Shown here: positions 54,814 through 63,761 of the stretch, in pieces | How the letters are laid out: every line of letters starts with the position of its first letter | Numbering within the stretch: the stretch's first letter is position 1 | Assembly: GCF_946151055.1 (NCBI RefSeq) | Contig: NZ_CAMGYZ010000001.1 | Span: 496,001-560,000 of the forward strand | DNA from: Bacillus sp. Marseille-Q3570 | GTDB lineage: Bacteria; Bacillota; Bacilli; Bacillales; Fictibacillaceae | Length of the DNA stretch: 64,000 nucleotides | Direction of reading: 5' to 3' | Position numbers and translations under genes: made by a program | Notes under the pieces: model-generated | Database searches by the model: none | What the model was told of the DNA's origin: nothing | Seen by the model: the letters and a program-made list of their open reading frames with translations, nothing else

Positions 54814-56055
54814 ATGAATATAACTGCTCAACAATTCATTAAGAAATATCTCTTGGAAATTGGCCTATTGCTCTGTTTCATTTTACCGCCGATCGGTGTA
54901 ATCATGCTTTTGATCATTGGAATCTGGGAATTGCATCAAACCTGGAGGTATGGAAAATTCGCGAGGCTGACCACTGGTCTATTCTTGTTTGGGTGTTTGT
55001 TCGTTTCATCCATTGGTGCCTCGATCGTAATGGACGACCAATCGTACTTTCTTGTATCTTCTTTAATCCTGGCTTATTTCGGTATTTATATGAAAATTAC
55101 GAAGGAAGGCGTCAAGAAGACGTTTACAACATACAAGTGGATCATGATATTCGGAGGTGTTTATTTTTACTGCTTGTATCCTTTTCAAGGGAGATTGATC
55201 TTCCCTAGTCTACAGAACTATATCTATGGCACAGTTTTAGTTGGTGATGCCAGTCTGCAGGATTACAAACGATTGATTGGAGCTGCTTACAACCCAAACT
55301 TTTCAGTCACTATACTGCTGTTAGGCTTAGCCTTTCTGCTTGCTGAATGCTTGAATAACTTGAAAAAAGGGGCTTATTTTCTGGCAGGATCTCAAATAGT
55401 CATTACTTGGATATTCATCCATGCCATTCTTTTAACGGGATCAAAGGCTGGCTTTTCAACCATGGTAGTCATCTTCATCCTGTTCTTATTCAGATTGAAG
55501 AAAGGATTCACTTTCATTTTAATCTTAATCATGAGCATGAATGTAAATTGGCTATTGCAATGGATGCCAAGGAATGAGCATATTTTACAATCGATAGAAA
55601 CGAGAATGGGTATATGGAAAAATTCATTCTATCTTTGGAAGGAACAGTCTTTATTCGGAATGACTTCCTTAGGTTTCAAAGAAGAATATTCATATCATTT
55701 CAATGAAAAAATCCCCCACGCCCATAACATGGTTCTAGCTATGTTCACAGAGTTCGGAACTTTAGGTGGAATGGCTTTTCTGATCGTGGTTATCATCAAT
55801 GTATATAAGGTACTTTATCTTTACTTCACTGAACAAAAAAACAAATACCTGGACGCTTTCTTACTTTCGTTGCCTGTCATCCTGTTAACCGGGGTATTTG
55901 ATTATGTTTTGTTCTCTCCTCAAGTCACGGTAATGACAATCATATTGCTGGCATTTTGGGACAAATATACAGCCAGACTTTCATTTTGGAGTCCCCGGTT
56001 ATTACTTTCATTAAAATGGAGTTATCCTTTTTCGCACCGGAAGAGAGACTATTGA
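54814..56055 (+). CDS. O-antigen ligase/polymerase-like membrane protein (Wzy_C)
   Basis: 413 residues with 10-12 membrane helices. The Wzy_C-type extracytoplasmic loop is visible: R-M-G-I-W-K-N-S-F-Y-L-W-K-E-Q-S-L-F-G near 262-280, then H-A-H-N-M-V-L-A-M-F-T-E-F-G near 304-317. This family polymerises or ligates lipid-linked glycans. No glycosyltransferases are nearby, so the substrate is unknown. AGAGG before the ATG; transcribed alone from an AT-rich upstream region. Confidence 0.8.
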   Translation: MNITAQQFIKKYLLEIGLLLCFILPPIGVIMLLIIGIWELHQTWRYGKFARLTTGLFLFGCLFVSSIGASIVMDDQSYFLVSSLILAYFGIYMKITKEGVKKTFTTYKWIMIFGGVYFYCLYPFQGRLIFPSLQNYIYGTVLVGDASLQDYKRLIGAAYNPNFSVTILLLGLAFLLAECLNNLKKGAYFLAGSQIVITWIFIHAILLTGSKAGFSTMVVIFILFLFRLKKGFTFILILIMSMNVNWLLQWMPRNEHILQSIETRMGIWKNSFYLWKEQSLFGMTSLGFKEEYSYHFNEKIPHAHNMVLAMFTEFGTLGGMAFLIVVIINVYKVLYLYFTEQKNKYLDAFLLSLPVILLTGVFDYVLFSPQVTVMTIILLAFWDKYTARLSFWSPRLLLSLKWSYPFSHRKRDY

Positions 56056-56130
56056 GGTAATCAATATGAGGGAAATTAACACATAATACCGCAAGAGCTG
56101 TGTAGTATTGCCCGTCATGGGAGGATTAGA

Positions 56131-56178
56131 ATGGTAAACGCTTTCAAAAATAGAATCATTGAAACAGAAGAGGTATAG
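56131..56178 (+). CDS. Possible 15-codon peptide gene
   Basis: MVNAFKNRIIETEEV, preceded by GGGAGG 7 bases before the ATG. The first codons also form a catabolite-responsive-element-like palindrome (TGGTAAACGCTTTCA, 14/15 to the consensus). No conserved family known. May be a real small peptide, a cre site, or chance. Confidence 0.2.
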   Translation: MVNAFKNRIIETEEV

Positions 56179-56250
56179 CGTATAGAAAAACAGTGAGGGC
56201 ACTGGATTTTCAATATTCGATCATCTTTCAAAAAGAGAGAACTTACTTTT

Positions 56251-57084
56251 TTAATAAGGATCAGTATTTCTTTCATTCTCTAAATAATATCGGGACAATT
56301 TCATGATCATTGCACCCATCCGCTGTTTTTCAGGTTGGAGTATGTTTTCTATCCCTTCTTCATGCAATGCTTCTGCTGTTATTTTACCCACGGCTGCAGC
56401 CATCACTTTGTCTTTGAACATATTTTTGATTTGAGATAAATACTGAGTATCTCGTGCATAGTCAAAAAGAAAACGGACCTGCAGTGCTGTTGTGAAGCAT
56501 ACCGCATCTACTTTTCCACTAGAGATTTCATCACACAAACTTTTTAAAACTTGAGGATCAGGGGTCAGATGTTTATAAGGGAGAATTTGCGAGTAGACAG
56601 CTCCTCTTCCCTCTAAAAATCGAATAAGATTTGGTGCAGAATCACCATGGAGCTGAATCATCACTCTCTGACCATTAAAATCAAATTCCTCAAGGTTACG
56701 GATAAGTCCCTGGGTTGTTCCGTCATCATCAATAGCGATCGGCTCAATTCCTAATTTTTTCAATACTGAACGTGTTTTATATCCCCTGGAAGCTACATTT
56801 GAATTTTGGATTGTAGTAAGAAAACGTTCATATACACCCAAATTTCGAGCACTTTTAAAAAGTGTTTCTGTCCCTATCCCCGTTGTAAAAACGATCCAAT
56901 CAACACCTTCATCCACGATTCGTATTATCTCTGGTGCTACCTCTTTCTCATCCAAAAATACTGTACCTTGAGCAGGCCTTACTATGGGGATTCCTCCCTG
57001 TTTTTCTACTAAAGTACTCATTTCTTCAGTCTTTCTTGATCCTGTAAGTACGATATGCTTACCCTCGAGCCCTTTTGACATCAT
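56251..57084 (-). CDS. Uroporphyrinogen-III synthase family protein (HemD-like)
   Basis: 277 residues with two alternating-lobe domains as in HemD. Seen: I-V-L-T-G-S-R-K near 9-16, D-W-I-V-F-T-T-G-I-G-T near 65-75, V-C-F-T-T-A-L-Q-V near 200-208, A-A-A-V-G-K-I-T-A near 232-240. ATG at 57084 (GGGAG upstream) is preferred over the open frame to 57123. HemD normally sits in the hemAXCDBL operon; this solitary gene may be a paralogue for siroheme or another tetrapyrrole, or a diverged protein. Confidence 0.8.
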   Translation of the reverse strand: MMSKGLEGKHIVLTGSRKTEEMSTLVEKQGGIPIVRPAQGTVFLDEKEVAPEIIRIVDEGVDWIVFTTGIGTETLFKSARNLGVYERFLTTIQNSNVASRGYKTRSVLKKLGIEPIAIDDDGTTQGLIRNLEEFDFNGQRVMIQLHGDSAPNLIRFLEGRGAVYSQILPYKHLTPDPQVLKSLCDEISSGKVDAVCFTTALQVRFLFDYARDTQYLSQIKNMFKDKVMAAAVGKITAEALHEEGIENILQPEKQRMGAMIMKLSRYYLENERNTDPY

Positions 57085-57195
57085 GACCACTCCCGTCCAT
57101 TTTGTTAGATTAAATGGTAACATAAATTTATAAGTTAGTTGTTATTATTTAAATGCAACTTTATTTAATCCATTTGACAATATTACCTGTACTTA

Positions 57196-57232
57196 TAAAA
57201 AAACAGCCCTGGCATCGTTCACCAGAGCTGTT
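57196..57232 (-). terminator. sigK terminator
   Basis: AACAGCTCTGG/CCAGGGCTGTT stem, one mismatch, with a run of seven T on the minus strand. Confidence 0.93.
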
Positions 57233-57236
57233 GCTT

Positions 57237-57950
57237 TCACCCTTTTTCCTTGTCGTTCCTTTGTCTGTAGAATTCATGAAACAATTTCATCAGAGCACGC
57301 TTTTCGATCCGAGAGACATAGCTTCTTGAGATTCCCAGGTCTTTTGCAATCTCTCGTTGAGTCCGTTCTTTTTCTAGATCGAGTCCAAAACGGCCGATAA
57401 TGACTTCCTTTTCACGATCATCGAGGATATGGATATGTTCGTAGATCTGTTTCTTTTCCATCTTCAATTGAATGGTATCGACAATGTCATCAAGATCGGC
57501 TTTGAGGACATCGATCAGTGTGATTTCATTTCCCTCTTTATCCGTTCCGATCGGGTCATGTAAGGAGACGTCCTTCTTCGTCTTTTTAATCGCCCTCAAA
57601 TGCATGAGGATTTCATTTTCTATACAACGGGCAGCATAAGTCGCGAGTTTCGTCCCTTTCCCCCTTGAGTAACTCTCGATCGCTTTGATCAAACCTATGG
57701 TACCGATGGAGATCAAATCCTCTGTGTCTTCTCCAGTATTTTCGAATTTCTTGCAAATATGTGCGACGAGTCTCAAATTATGTTCAATCAAGCGATTCCG
57801 GGCTTCTTCATTCCCTTCCGCCATTTCTTTCAAGTATCTGGTTTCTTCTTTCGGTGACAATGGTTGTGGAAACGCATTGTTCTTCACATAAGATACGAAG
57901 AACATGACTTCTTTGAAAAAATAAGCCAGTGCTGCGATGATGCTTGACAC
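57237..57950 (-). CDS. sigK: RNA polymerase sporulation sigma factor SigK (pro-form)
   Basis: Late mother-cell sigma factor controlling coat and lysis genes. The 237 residues show region 2 ([15 protein letters not shown] near 75-89) and region 4 ([20 protein letters not shown]). GTG at 57950 is chosen because GGAGGTGAGG is adjacent and it yields exactly a 20-residue pro-sequence ending V-S before Y-V-K-N-N, as in B. subtilis pro-sigma-K. The gene is continuous, with no skin-type interruption. Confidence 0.97.
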   Translation of the reverse strand: MSSIIAALAYFFKEVMFFVSYVKNNAFPQPLSPKEETRYLKEMAEGNEEARNRLIEHNLRLVAHICKKFENTGEDTEDLISIGTIGLIKAIESYSRGKGTKLATYAARCIENEILMHLRAIKKTKKDVSLHDPIGTDKEGNEITLIDVLKADLDDIVDTIQLKMEKKQIYEHIHILDDREKEVIIGRFGLDLEKERTQREIAKDLGISRSYVSRIEKRALMKLFHEFYRQRNDKEKG

Positions 57951-58267
57951 ATCCTCACCTCCATAGGCAGCTATCACACATACTTCATCCTATGTAACGC
58001 TGGGCTTGGTTGTGTCTGTACCACTTTTATTCATTTTCTTATTTAAACGAATAAATAAGCGATCCGGAAAAATACCAAAAACACCTGTAATGCTGATACC
58101 TGTAGAAGCAAGAATATTCATATTATTTTCAGCAGATTATATAGCTGCTTTAAATGAAATTGCTGTTAACTTAATTTTCTAATCAAGCATACTACTTTCG
58201 TATTATTTACTTTTTCCTTTAATACTATTATGCTTTAAAGCAACACATTATTTAATTCACTTTTTCG

Positions 58268-58310
58268 CCAGGTAGTGATCCCCCTTATCACTGCCTCTTT
58301 TTATTTTTTA
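58268..58310 (+). terminator. Plus-strand terminator with no gene before it
   Basis: GGTAGTGAT/ATCACTGCC stem (58271-58279 with 58287-58295) followed by a T-rich run of about 14. No plus-strand coding gene lies upstream in this gap. Confidence 0.75.
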
Positions 58311-58397
58311 TGGTTAAACGACAGTACGACAACGACCCACGTCTAAACGTGTATACAAACATTTTTATTATATTAAAAATCTTCCTTGTTCAAACTT

Positions 58398-58433
58398 AAG
58401 ACCTTATCTGGTGTAATCCAAATAAGGTCTTTT
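58398..58433. terminator. Hairpin after the symporter gene
   Basis: AAGACCTTAT (58398-58407) pairs with ATAAGGTCTT (58422-58431). Followed by TTTAG on plus and AAG on minus, so termination on the minus strand is not clear-cut. Confidence 0.6.
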
Positions 58434-58515
58434 AGATAATGATCAACTTAATCTTTTAAGGAAATCAGAAGAAATGTATCACTCATACACGAATGGTACT
58501 TGACACCACTTTAAT

Positions 58516-59898
58516 TTACACTTCTACAACATTTTTCTGCTGATACACTTCGTTTTCGAATTCTCCTGTGGCTTTGCTTGTCAGGATTCCAGATGTCATT
58601 GCTCCACTGACGTTTACCGCTGTACGGCCCATGTCAATTAGAGGTTCAACTGAGATTAGCAGCCCGACGATCGCAATCGGAAGATCCATGACCGATAGTA
58701 CGATGAGAGCTGCAAAGGTTGCTCCTCCCCCGACACCTGCAACGCCAAATGAACTGATTGCCACTACTAAAATCAGAGAGATGATGAATGATGGACTGAG
58801 AGGGTCAATACCCACGGCTGGGGCTACCATGACGGCTAACATTGCCGGATAAACACCAGCACATCCATTCTGTCCTATTGAAAGTCCAAAGGAACCTGCA
58901 AAGTTTGCAATCCCATCCGAAACACCAAAATCCTTTGTTTGTGACTTGATTGTCATCGGCAGTGTTCCAGCACTTGTACGTGACGTAAAGGCAAACGTTA
59001 AAGTCGGCAACCCTTTTTTCACATAATTCACAGGGTTTAGTTTTGCGAATGATAACAACAGTAAATGCATGATAAACACCAAAATCAATGCCACATAAGA
59101 AGCCACAACAAACGTGCCTAATTGCATGATCGCATCATAATTACTTGTAGCAGCAACTTTTGCAATGATCGCCAGGATACCATATGGTGTCAGACGGAGA
59201 ATCAACGTTACCACTCTCATGATGACACTGTATAGACTGTCGATGATCTTCGCAAAAAATTCAGCATGCTCCGGATCTTTACGTTTTACTCCAAGGTAGC
59301 CAAGCCCGACAATTGCAGCAAAAAATACGACTGCGATTGTAGAGGTTGCTCGGGCACCTGTTAAGTCTAGAAATGGATTGCTTGGAATCAACTCAAGGAT
59401 TTGTTGAGGAAGCGTCATATTTTCTACAGTTCCGACCCGTCCCTGTAATTGCTCATTCCGAGCGTTCTCTGCTTCACCAGCAGTCAACTCTACGCCATCG
59501 AGACCAAATCCTAATGCGGAACCAATTCCAATTGCTGCCGAAATAGCAGTCGTCCCAAGAAGTAATCCAATGACAAGGAAACTGATTTTCCCGATATTCT
59601 TAGTCAATTTCAATTTCGTAAACGCTCCGACAATTGAAATGAAGATCAGCGGCATTACAATCATCTGCAGAAGTTTTACATAACCGCTGCCGACAATGCT
59701 GAACCAGTCAATTGATCCAACTGTAACTTCATGCCCAGTTCCATAGATTACGTGAATGATATAACCGAAAATAATTCCTAGACCTAATCCTGTGAATACG
59801 CGTTTCGAAAATGAGACCTGCTTCTTTTGCATGAAGAACAAACCAAACATAAGCAATAATAAAACCGCGATGTTCACGAAGATAAGAAATGTATTCAT
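58516..59898 (-). CDS. tcyP: Dicarboxylate/amino acid:cation symporter, TcyP-like (cystine uptake)
   Basis: 460-residue DAACS family transporter. About eight helices and two re-entrant loops; F-A-F-T-S-R-T-S-A-G-T-L-P near 302-314, N-G-C-A-G-V-Y-P-A-M-L near 342-352 and D-M-G-R-T-A-V-N-V near 422-430. Length and these motifs fit the L-cystine symporter TcyP more than glutamate or C4-dicarboxylate types; assignment is by recall. AGGAGG upstream. Monocistronic. No CymR or SAM-riboswitch element was recognised. Confidence 0.78.
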   Translation of the reverse strand: MNTFLIFVNIAVLLLLMFGLFFMQKKQVSFSKRVFTGLGLGIIFGYIIHVIYGTGHEVTVGSIDWFSIVGSGYVKLLQMIVMPLIFISIVGAFTKLKLTKNIGKISFLVIGLLLGTTAISAAIGIGSALGFGLDGVELTAGEAENARNEQLQGRVGTVENMTLPQQILELIPSNPFLDLTGARATSTIAVVFFAAIVGLGYLGVKRKDPEHAEFFAKIIDSLYSVIMRVVTLILRLTPYGILAIIAKVAATSNYDAIMQLGTFVVASYVALILVFIMHLLLLSFAKLNPVNYVKKGLPTLTFAFTSRTSAGTLPMTIKSQTKDFGVSDGIANFAGSFGLSIGQNGCAGVYPAMLAVMVAPAVGIDPLSPSFIISLILVVAISSFGVAGVGGGATFAALIVLSVMDLPIAIVGLLISVEPLIDMGRTAVNVSGAMTSGILTSKATGEFENEVYQQKNVVEV

Positions 59899-60190
59899 CG
59901 TTTTCCTCCTTTTTGGTTATTAATCTATTTTACGAAATTTTTAAACGTGTATTCCTAACCTGCCTGTCCTTTCATGTAATAACAAACGTTTGAGATTCTC
60001 ATATTTTCATATAGTTTTCTCGACGATATGACACTTTGTGCATTCAGAAATTTTGTTCTTTTGCGGGACATTTTTCCTATAATGGGATAATTAATTAGGG
60101 AAATTTTGCTAATTTTCCAATAATTTGTAGAGTTGTTTCTTTTTTTAATTTATAATTTAATCCATCCAATTTATTTAGGAGGTCGAAATA
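59899..60190. other. Divergent promoter region between tcyP-like gene and protease gene
   Basis: 292 AT-rich bases. No gene and no clear hairpin. TTGTAG near 60125 with AT-rich sequence after it might be the protease promoter; not certain. Confidence 0.4.
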
Positions 60191-61861
60191 TTGAAAAAAA
60201 AGATTATTGTTCCTGTTGCCCTGTCTTCAGCATTATTGTTGGGTTCTATCCAAATGAACAGTGTGTTTGCGAAGTATGATGATTCGAGTTTGGTAAGTAG
60301 TGTACAAGCTCAAAAGGAATGGAATGAAAAGGCTAATGTTCCTGTCTTCGTGAAGGAGCGGTTTGCAGAGAAATTCTCAGCCAGCAACTCTTCCAATGCA
60401 TTAAATTATCTCAAGAAAAATGAAGGTAAAACCGGAATCAATAGCCCGGATAAAAATTTGAAGGTAAAAAATGTCCAAAAAGACGAATTGGGCATGACTC
60501 ACGTTCGTTTTAACCAGACGAAAAATGGAGTTCCAATAGAAGGGTATGAAATCATTGTTCATTTTAATAAGGATAATGAAGTGGTAGCCGTAAACGGAAG
60601 GGTTAATCAGACTGTTGTCGATGATGCAGTGGATACGACACCTTCTGTTAGTGAAGAAGAGGCCCTTCAAGTTGCTCAATCCTCTATAGATGCTCCTGAA
60701 GAGTTTACATACGAACCGACTGTTGATCTTGTTGTATATCCTTTCGAAGGGGAAAATTTCACAGCTTATAAAGCGAATATCAACTTCATGGGAGACAAGC
60801 CTGGTAACTGGTTTGTGTATGTGGATGCAAATACTGGGAAAGTCATCGATCAGTATAATGGCTTGATGCATGCTGATGAAATGAAAACTCAAAAGGGATT
60901 CGGATTAGGAGTCCACGGCGATCACAGAGAATTACACATTTCCCAACAAAGAGAAGAGAAATCCGGGACTCAGTTTGCATTAGCGGATTACTCTCATGCA
61001 AATCTCGGAGGTATTGTTACCTATGATGCAAAAAATGACTGGAGTTCCAGTAATGATAAACTCTTTAGTGGGAATGATGCTGCCTTCATCGACGATTATG
61101 ATCGAGCTGCCGTTGATGCACATTATAATTCCGAAGAGGTATATAAGTATTACCTGAATGAGCATGACCGCAATTCCCTTGATGGTGAAGGAATGTCAAT
61201 CATCTCTAAAGTTCACTTTGGCAACAATTATAACAACGCATTTTGGAATGGAGCTTATATGACATATGGAGATGGTGACGGTGAATTCTTTATTTCACTT
61301 TCAGCTGGTCTTGATGTTGCAGCTCACGAAATGACTCATGGTGTCATCTCTCATTCGGCAAATTTGCAGTACCGTTTTCAATCCGGCGCACTGAACGAAT
61401 CGTTTGCTGACATCTTTGGTGCACTCGTCGATGATAGTGATTGGGAAATCGGTGAGGATATTATGGCGCCGGCTGCTATAGCTGATGGTGAAACGAGATT
61501 GCGCAGCTTAAGTGATCCGAACAGTGTTGTAGTCAGCAATGAGCAAAGAGCGGCGTATGGAAGCGGAGTCTATCCGGCCCATATGGATGAGTATTATGAC
61601 ATGCCACGTTCTGTTGATAATGGTGGTGTTCATGTTAACTCCTCTATTACGAACCATGCCGCATACTTGATCGGTCAAGAAATTGGCAGGGAAAAACTAG
61701 GAAAAATATTCTATCGTGCACTGACCGTTTATTTAACACCAACTTCTCAATTTAGCGACGCACGTACAGCCGTCGTTCAATCGGCAACAGATATTTATGG
61801 TGAGGATAGTGATGAAGAGGCAGCAGTTCAATCTGGATTTGATGCGGTGGGGATTTACTAA
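60191..61861 (+). CDS. Secreted thermolysin-like neutral metalloprotease (M4, bacillolysin type)
   Basis: 556-residue preproenzyme. Signal peptide at about 1-27 (MKKKIIVPVALSSALLLGS...VFA), an FTP propeptide and PepSY domain (about 50-225), then the catalytic domain. The zinc site is H379-E-M-T-H383 with E403 in N-E-S-F-A-D; D-N-G-G-V-H-V-N-S follows with the second-shell His. TTG start after AGGAGG. Monocistronic with a strong terminator; expected to be a stationary-phase extracellular enzyme. Confidence 0.95.
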   Translation: MKKKIIVPVALSSALLLGSIQMNSVFAKYDDSSLVSSVQAQKEWNEKANVPVFVKERFAEKFSASNSSNALNYLKKNEGKTGINSPDKNLKVKNVQKDELGMTHVRFNQTKNGVPIEGYEIIVHFNKDNEVVAVNGRVNQTVVDDAVDTTPSVSEEEALQVAQSSIDAPEEFTYEPTVDLVVYPFEGENFTAYKANINFMGDKPGNWFVYVDANTGKVIDQYNGLMHADEMKTQKGFGLGVHGDHRELHISQQREEKSGTQFALADYSHANLGGIVTYDAKNDWSSSNDKLFSGNDAAFIDDYDRAAVDAHYNSEEVYKYYLNEHDRNSLDGEGMSIISKVHFGNNYNNAFWNGAYMTYGDGDGEFFISLSAGLDVAAHEMTHGVISHSANLQYRFQSGALNESFADIFGALVDDSDWEIGEDIMAPAAIADGETRLRSLSDPNSVVVSNEQRAAYGSGVYPAHMDEYYDMPRSVDNGGVHVNSSITNHAAYLIGQEIGREKLGKIFYRALTVYLTPTSQFSDARTAVVQSATDIYGEDSDEEAAVQSGFDAVGIY

Positions 61862-61992
61862 AAGGTTAAAAGAACAATTGGATGGAACATAACTATATTT
61901 TAGCAAGCCTTTCCGAGACTTTCTCATGGTGACAGCACAACAGCATTTCGTAAGCGCCCTCCCATAACAGAACTACACTTTTCATTCTTTGC

Positions 61993-62040
61993 AAAAAAGA
62001 TAAGAAGGAGGCCAGCAGCTCCTTCTTATCTTTATACACA
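61993..62040. terminator. Bidirectional terminator between protease and YciI genes
   Basis: Perfect 12-bp stem GATAAGAAGGAG/CTCCTTCTTATC (61999-62010 with 62019-62030), T-rich on both outer sides. Confidence 0.93.
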
Positions 62041-62138
62041 TCCTTATTCTTATTAAGCGTGTAAATGCAGCTTCCATATTTTTCAGTCAGGTGATTATGG
62101 TTTTGCATTCTTTCCAATTACAAAAGTCTTTCATACCA

Positions 62139-62414
62139 TTATTCATGATTAAAAGGACTATCCATTTCCCATTCATGCATCTCTAATTCTCTTGCTCCTT
62201 TGAGAACATATGGATCATTTTCTGCTATCTTCATCACTTCTTCCAGTGATGGAGCCATGTATATAACCAACCCACCTGTTCCATCTGAAAAACGCCCTTT
62301 TGCAAAAATCCTCCCTTTCTTCATTTGTTCTTCAAGATACTCCAAATGTTGTGGACGATATTGAGCACTTTTTTCCTGATCTTTCATCGGTAAGACTGCA
62401 GCTAGATATTTCAT
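62139..62414 (-). CDS. YciI family protein
   Basis: 91-residue ferredoxin-like alpha/beta protein of the YciI family. H-L-E-Y-L-E-E-Q-M-K-K-G-R-I-F-A-K-G-R-F near 23-42 and the conserved D-P-Y near 67-69 are seen. The family's enzymatic role is uncertain; some members dehalogenate or cleave muconolactone-like compounds. It follows the NRAMP-like gene by 51 bases and may be cotranscribed. Confidence 0.85.
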   Translation of the reverse strand: MKYLAAVLPMKDQEKSAQYRPQHLEYLEEQMKKGRIFAKGRFSDGTGGLVIYMAPSLEEVMKIAENDPYVLKGARELEMHEWEMDSPFNHE

Positions 62415-62465
62415 TGTTCCTCCTCATAATCATACCAGAAGATTTTTTATTGGGACTGGTGAAAT

Positions 62466-63761
62466 TTATCCAAAGAACATGTTATAAAGCTCACTTCCGC
62501 CTAAGTAAACATACAATAAAATAATCAGTCCAAAAATGGTATTACCAACTTTACTATTTTGATAGATATGGTTAACTTGTTTCGAATTTAACAAATACAG
62601 TAGAACGGCAGCAAGGACAGGCATAAAAATCGATCCCAGTACTCCATACATAAGCACAATGGCTACTGGTTGGTCAAATAACAGCAACAACATTGGCGGG
62701 AATGTAATCCATATAAGATAAGCGCGGTATGCGGGATCTTTTTCTGTAATCGAATCATTTGTGAGTGAGGATTTCTTTCCTTTTTTTCTTAATACCCTTA
62801 TAAAATCTGCAAATAAATATGATATACCATGCCAGGGACCAAGAATGGAGGTGAAAACAGCTCCCCATACACCTATTAATAAGGCCCAGCGTGCAACACT
62901 TCCAAACCTCTCCTCATAAGAGTCTGCAAGGCCTACAAGACCCTCATTCCCATTAATCGTTGTCCCTGATCCAAACAATAATTCTGCAGCAATGATCATC
63001 ATGGCTATGGCGAACAACCCTGTAATCGTATATGCAACTGTTGAATCAATTTTCATAGTAGGTACCCATTGTTTGCCTCTCCACCCTTTAGCATTAAGCC
63101 AATATGAGTAACTTGTAATAGTAATAGAGCCACCTACCCCGCCTAAAATCCCTAAAATTTGAAAAAATGATCCTTCTGGTATTGAAGGAGCTATACTATA
63201 GTCAACACTGCCGGAATTAGCGATAATAATAATCGCAGATCCGATGATTGTAATGAACATGATTCCGATCAACACCATCATGAAACGTTCTAATAACCGG
63301 TACCTTCCAAACCATACCAATAGGAAACCAGCTACACCTGAACTAATGGCCCAAAGTGAAAAAGGTGTACCAGGAAACATAGCCGTCATGATTAGCGCAA
63401 ATGTACCTGTTATTGCAGCTCCGTATATGATTCCAAATATTATGGTATAGATTCCTAAATAAGTGGTTGCCCACCATCCTAATGAGTGCCATCCTTCTAA
63501 AATCGTTTTTCCTGAAGCTAAATACCAACGCCCGATTCCTTCTGTCAGGAAGAATTTAATCAAGGCCCCAGCAATGATAACCCATAATAACGTCAAACCG
63601 AAATTAGCGCCTGCAATCGTTGCCATAACAAAATCGCCTGCTCCTACACCAGTAGCAGCAACTACAATACCGGGACCTATCAACTTCAATTTTGATCTGG
63701 TGGTGGTTGGTGCAGTCACTGAATACGATTCCTCATAATTCTTTTCGATTTTCTGTTCCAT
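62466..63761 (-). CDS. NRAMP-superfamily membrane transporter lacking canonical metal motifs
   Basis: 431-residue protein with 11 predicted helices, NRAMP fold by helix pattern. Helix 1 reads G-P-G-I-V-V-A-A-T-G-V-G-A-G-D-F (30-45) where canonical MntH has D-P-G-N; helix 6 reads S-I-T-I-T-S-Y-S-Y-W where M-P-H is expected. The transported ion is therefore unclear. ATG after AAAGGAG. No MntR-type operator recognised upstream. Confidence 0.82.
   Translation of the reverse strand: MEQKIEKNYEESYSVTAPTTTRSKLKLIGPGIVVAATGVGAGDFVMATIAGANFGLTLLWVIIAGALIKFFLTEGIGRWYLASGKTILEGWHSLGWWATTYLGIYTIIFGIIYGAAITGTFALIMTAMFPGTPFSLWAISSGVAGFLLVWFGRYRLLERFMMVLIGIMFITIIGSAIIIIANSGSVDYSIAPSIPEGSFFQILGILGGVGGSITITSYSYWLNAKGWRGKQWVPTMKIDSTVAYTITGLFAIAMMIIAAELLFGSGTTINGNEGLVGLADSYEERFGSVARWALLIGVWGAVFTSILGPWHGISYLFADFIRVLRKKGKKSSLTNDSITEKDPAYRAYLIWITFPPMLLLLFDQPVAIVLMYGVLGSIFMPVLAAVLLYLLNSKQVNHIYQNSKVGNTIFGLIILLYVYLGGSELYNMFFG

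Larger units (their letters stand above)
57951..58515. other. Intergenic region upstream of sigK
   Basis: 565 AT-rich bases without a credible gene. Contents: hairpin AGCAG/CTGCT (58132-58150), a plus-strand terminator (58268-58310), CACGT/ACGTG small palindrome near 58340, and a hairpin AAGACCTTAT/ATAAGGTCTT (58398-58431) after the transporter gene. The sigK promoter, expected sigma-E/SpoIIID-dependent, is within 57960-58100 but not readable with confidence. Confidence 0.6.

Noticed and set aside
56170-56190. Sixth copy of the dispersed hairpin repeat
   Set aside because: Only AGCGTATAGAAAA is shared with the edge of copy 3; the hairpin blocks are absent.
59899-60190. SAM riboswitch or CymR site for the TcyP-like gene
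   Set aside because: No S-box blocks and no convincing CymR palindrome were seen.
61893-62117. Minus-strand frame of 74 codons
   Set aside because: It spans the bidirectional terminator after the protease and has no recognisable start signals.
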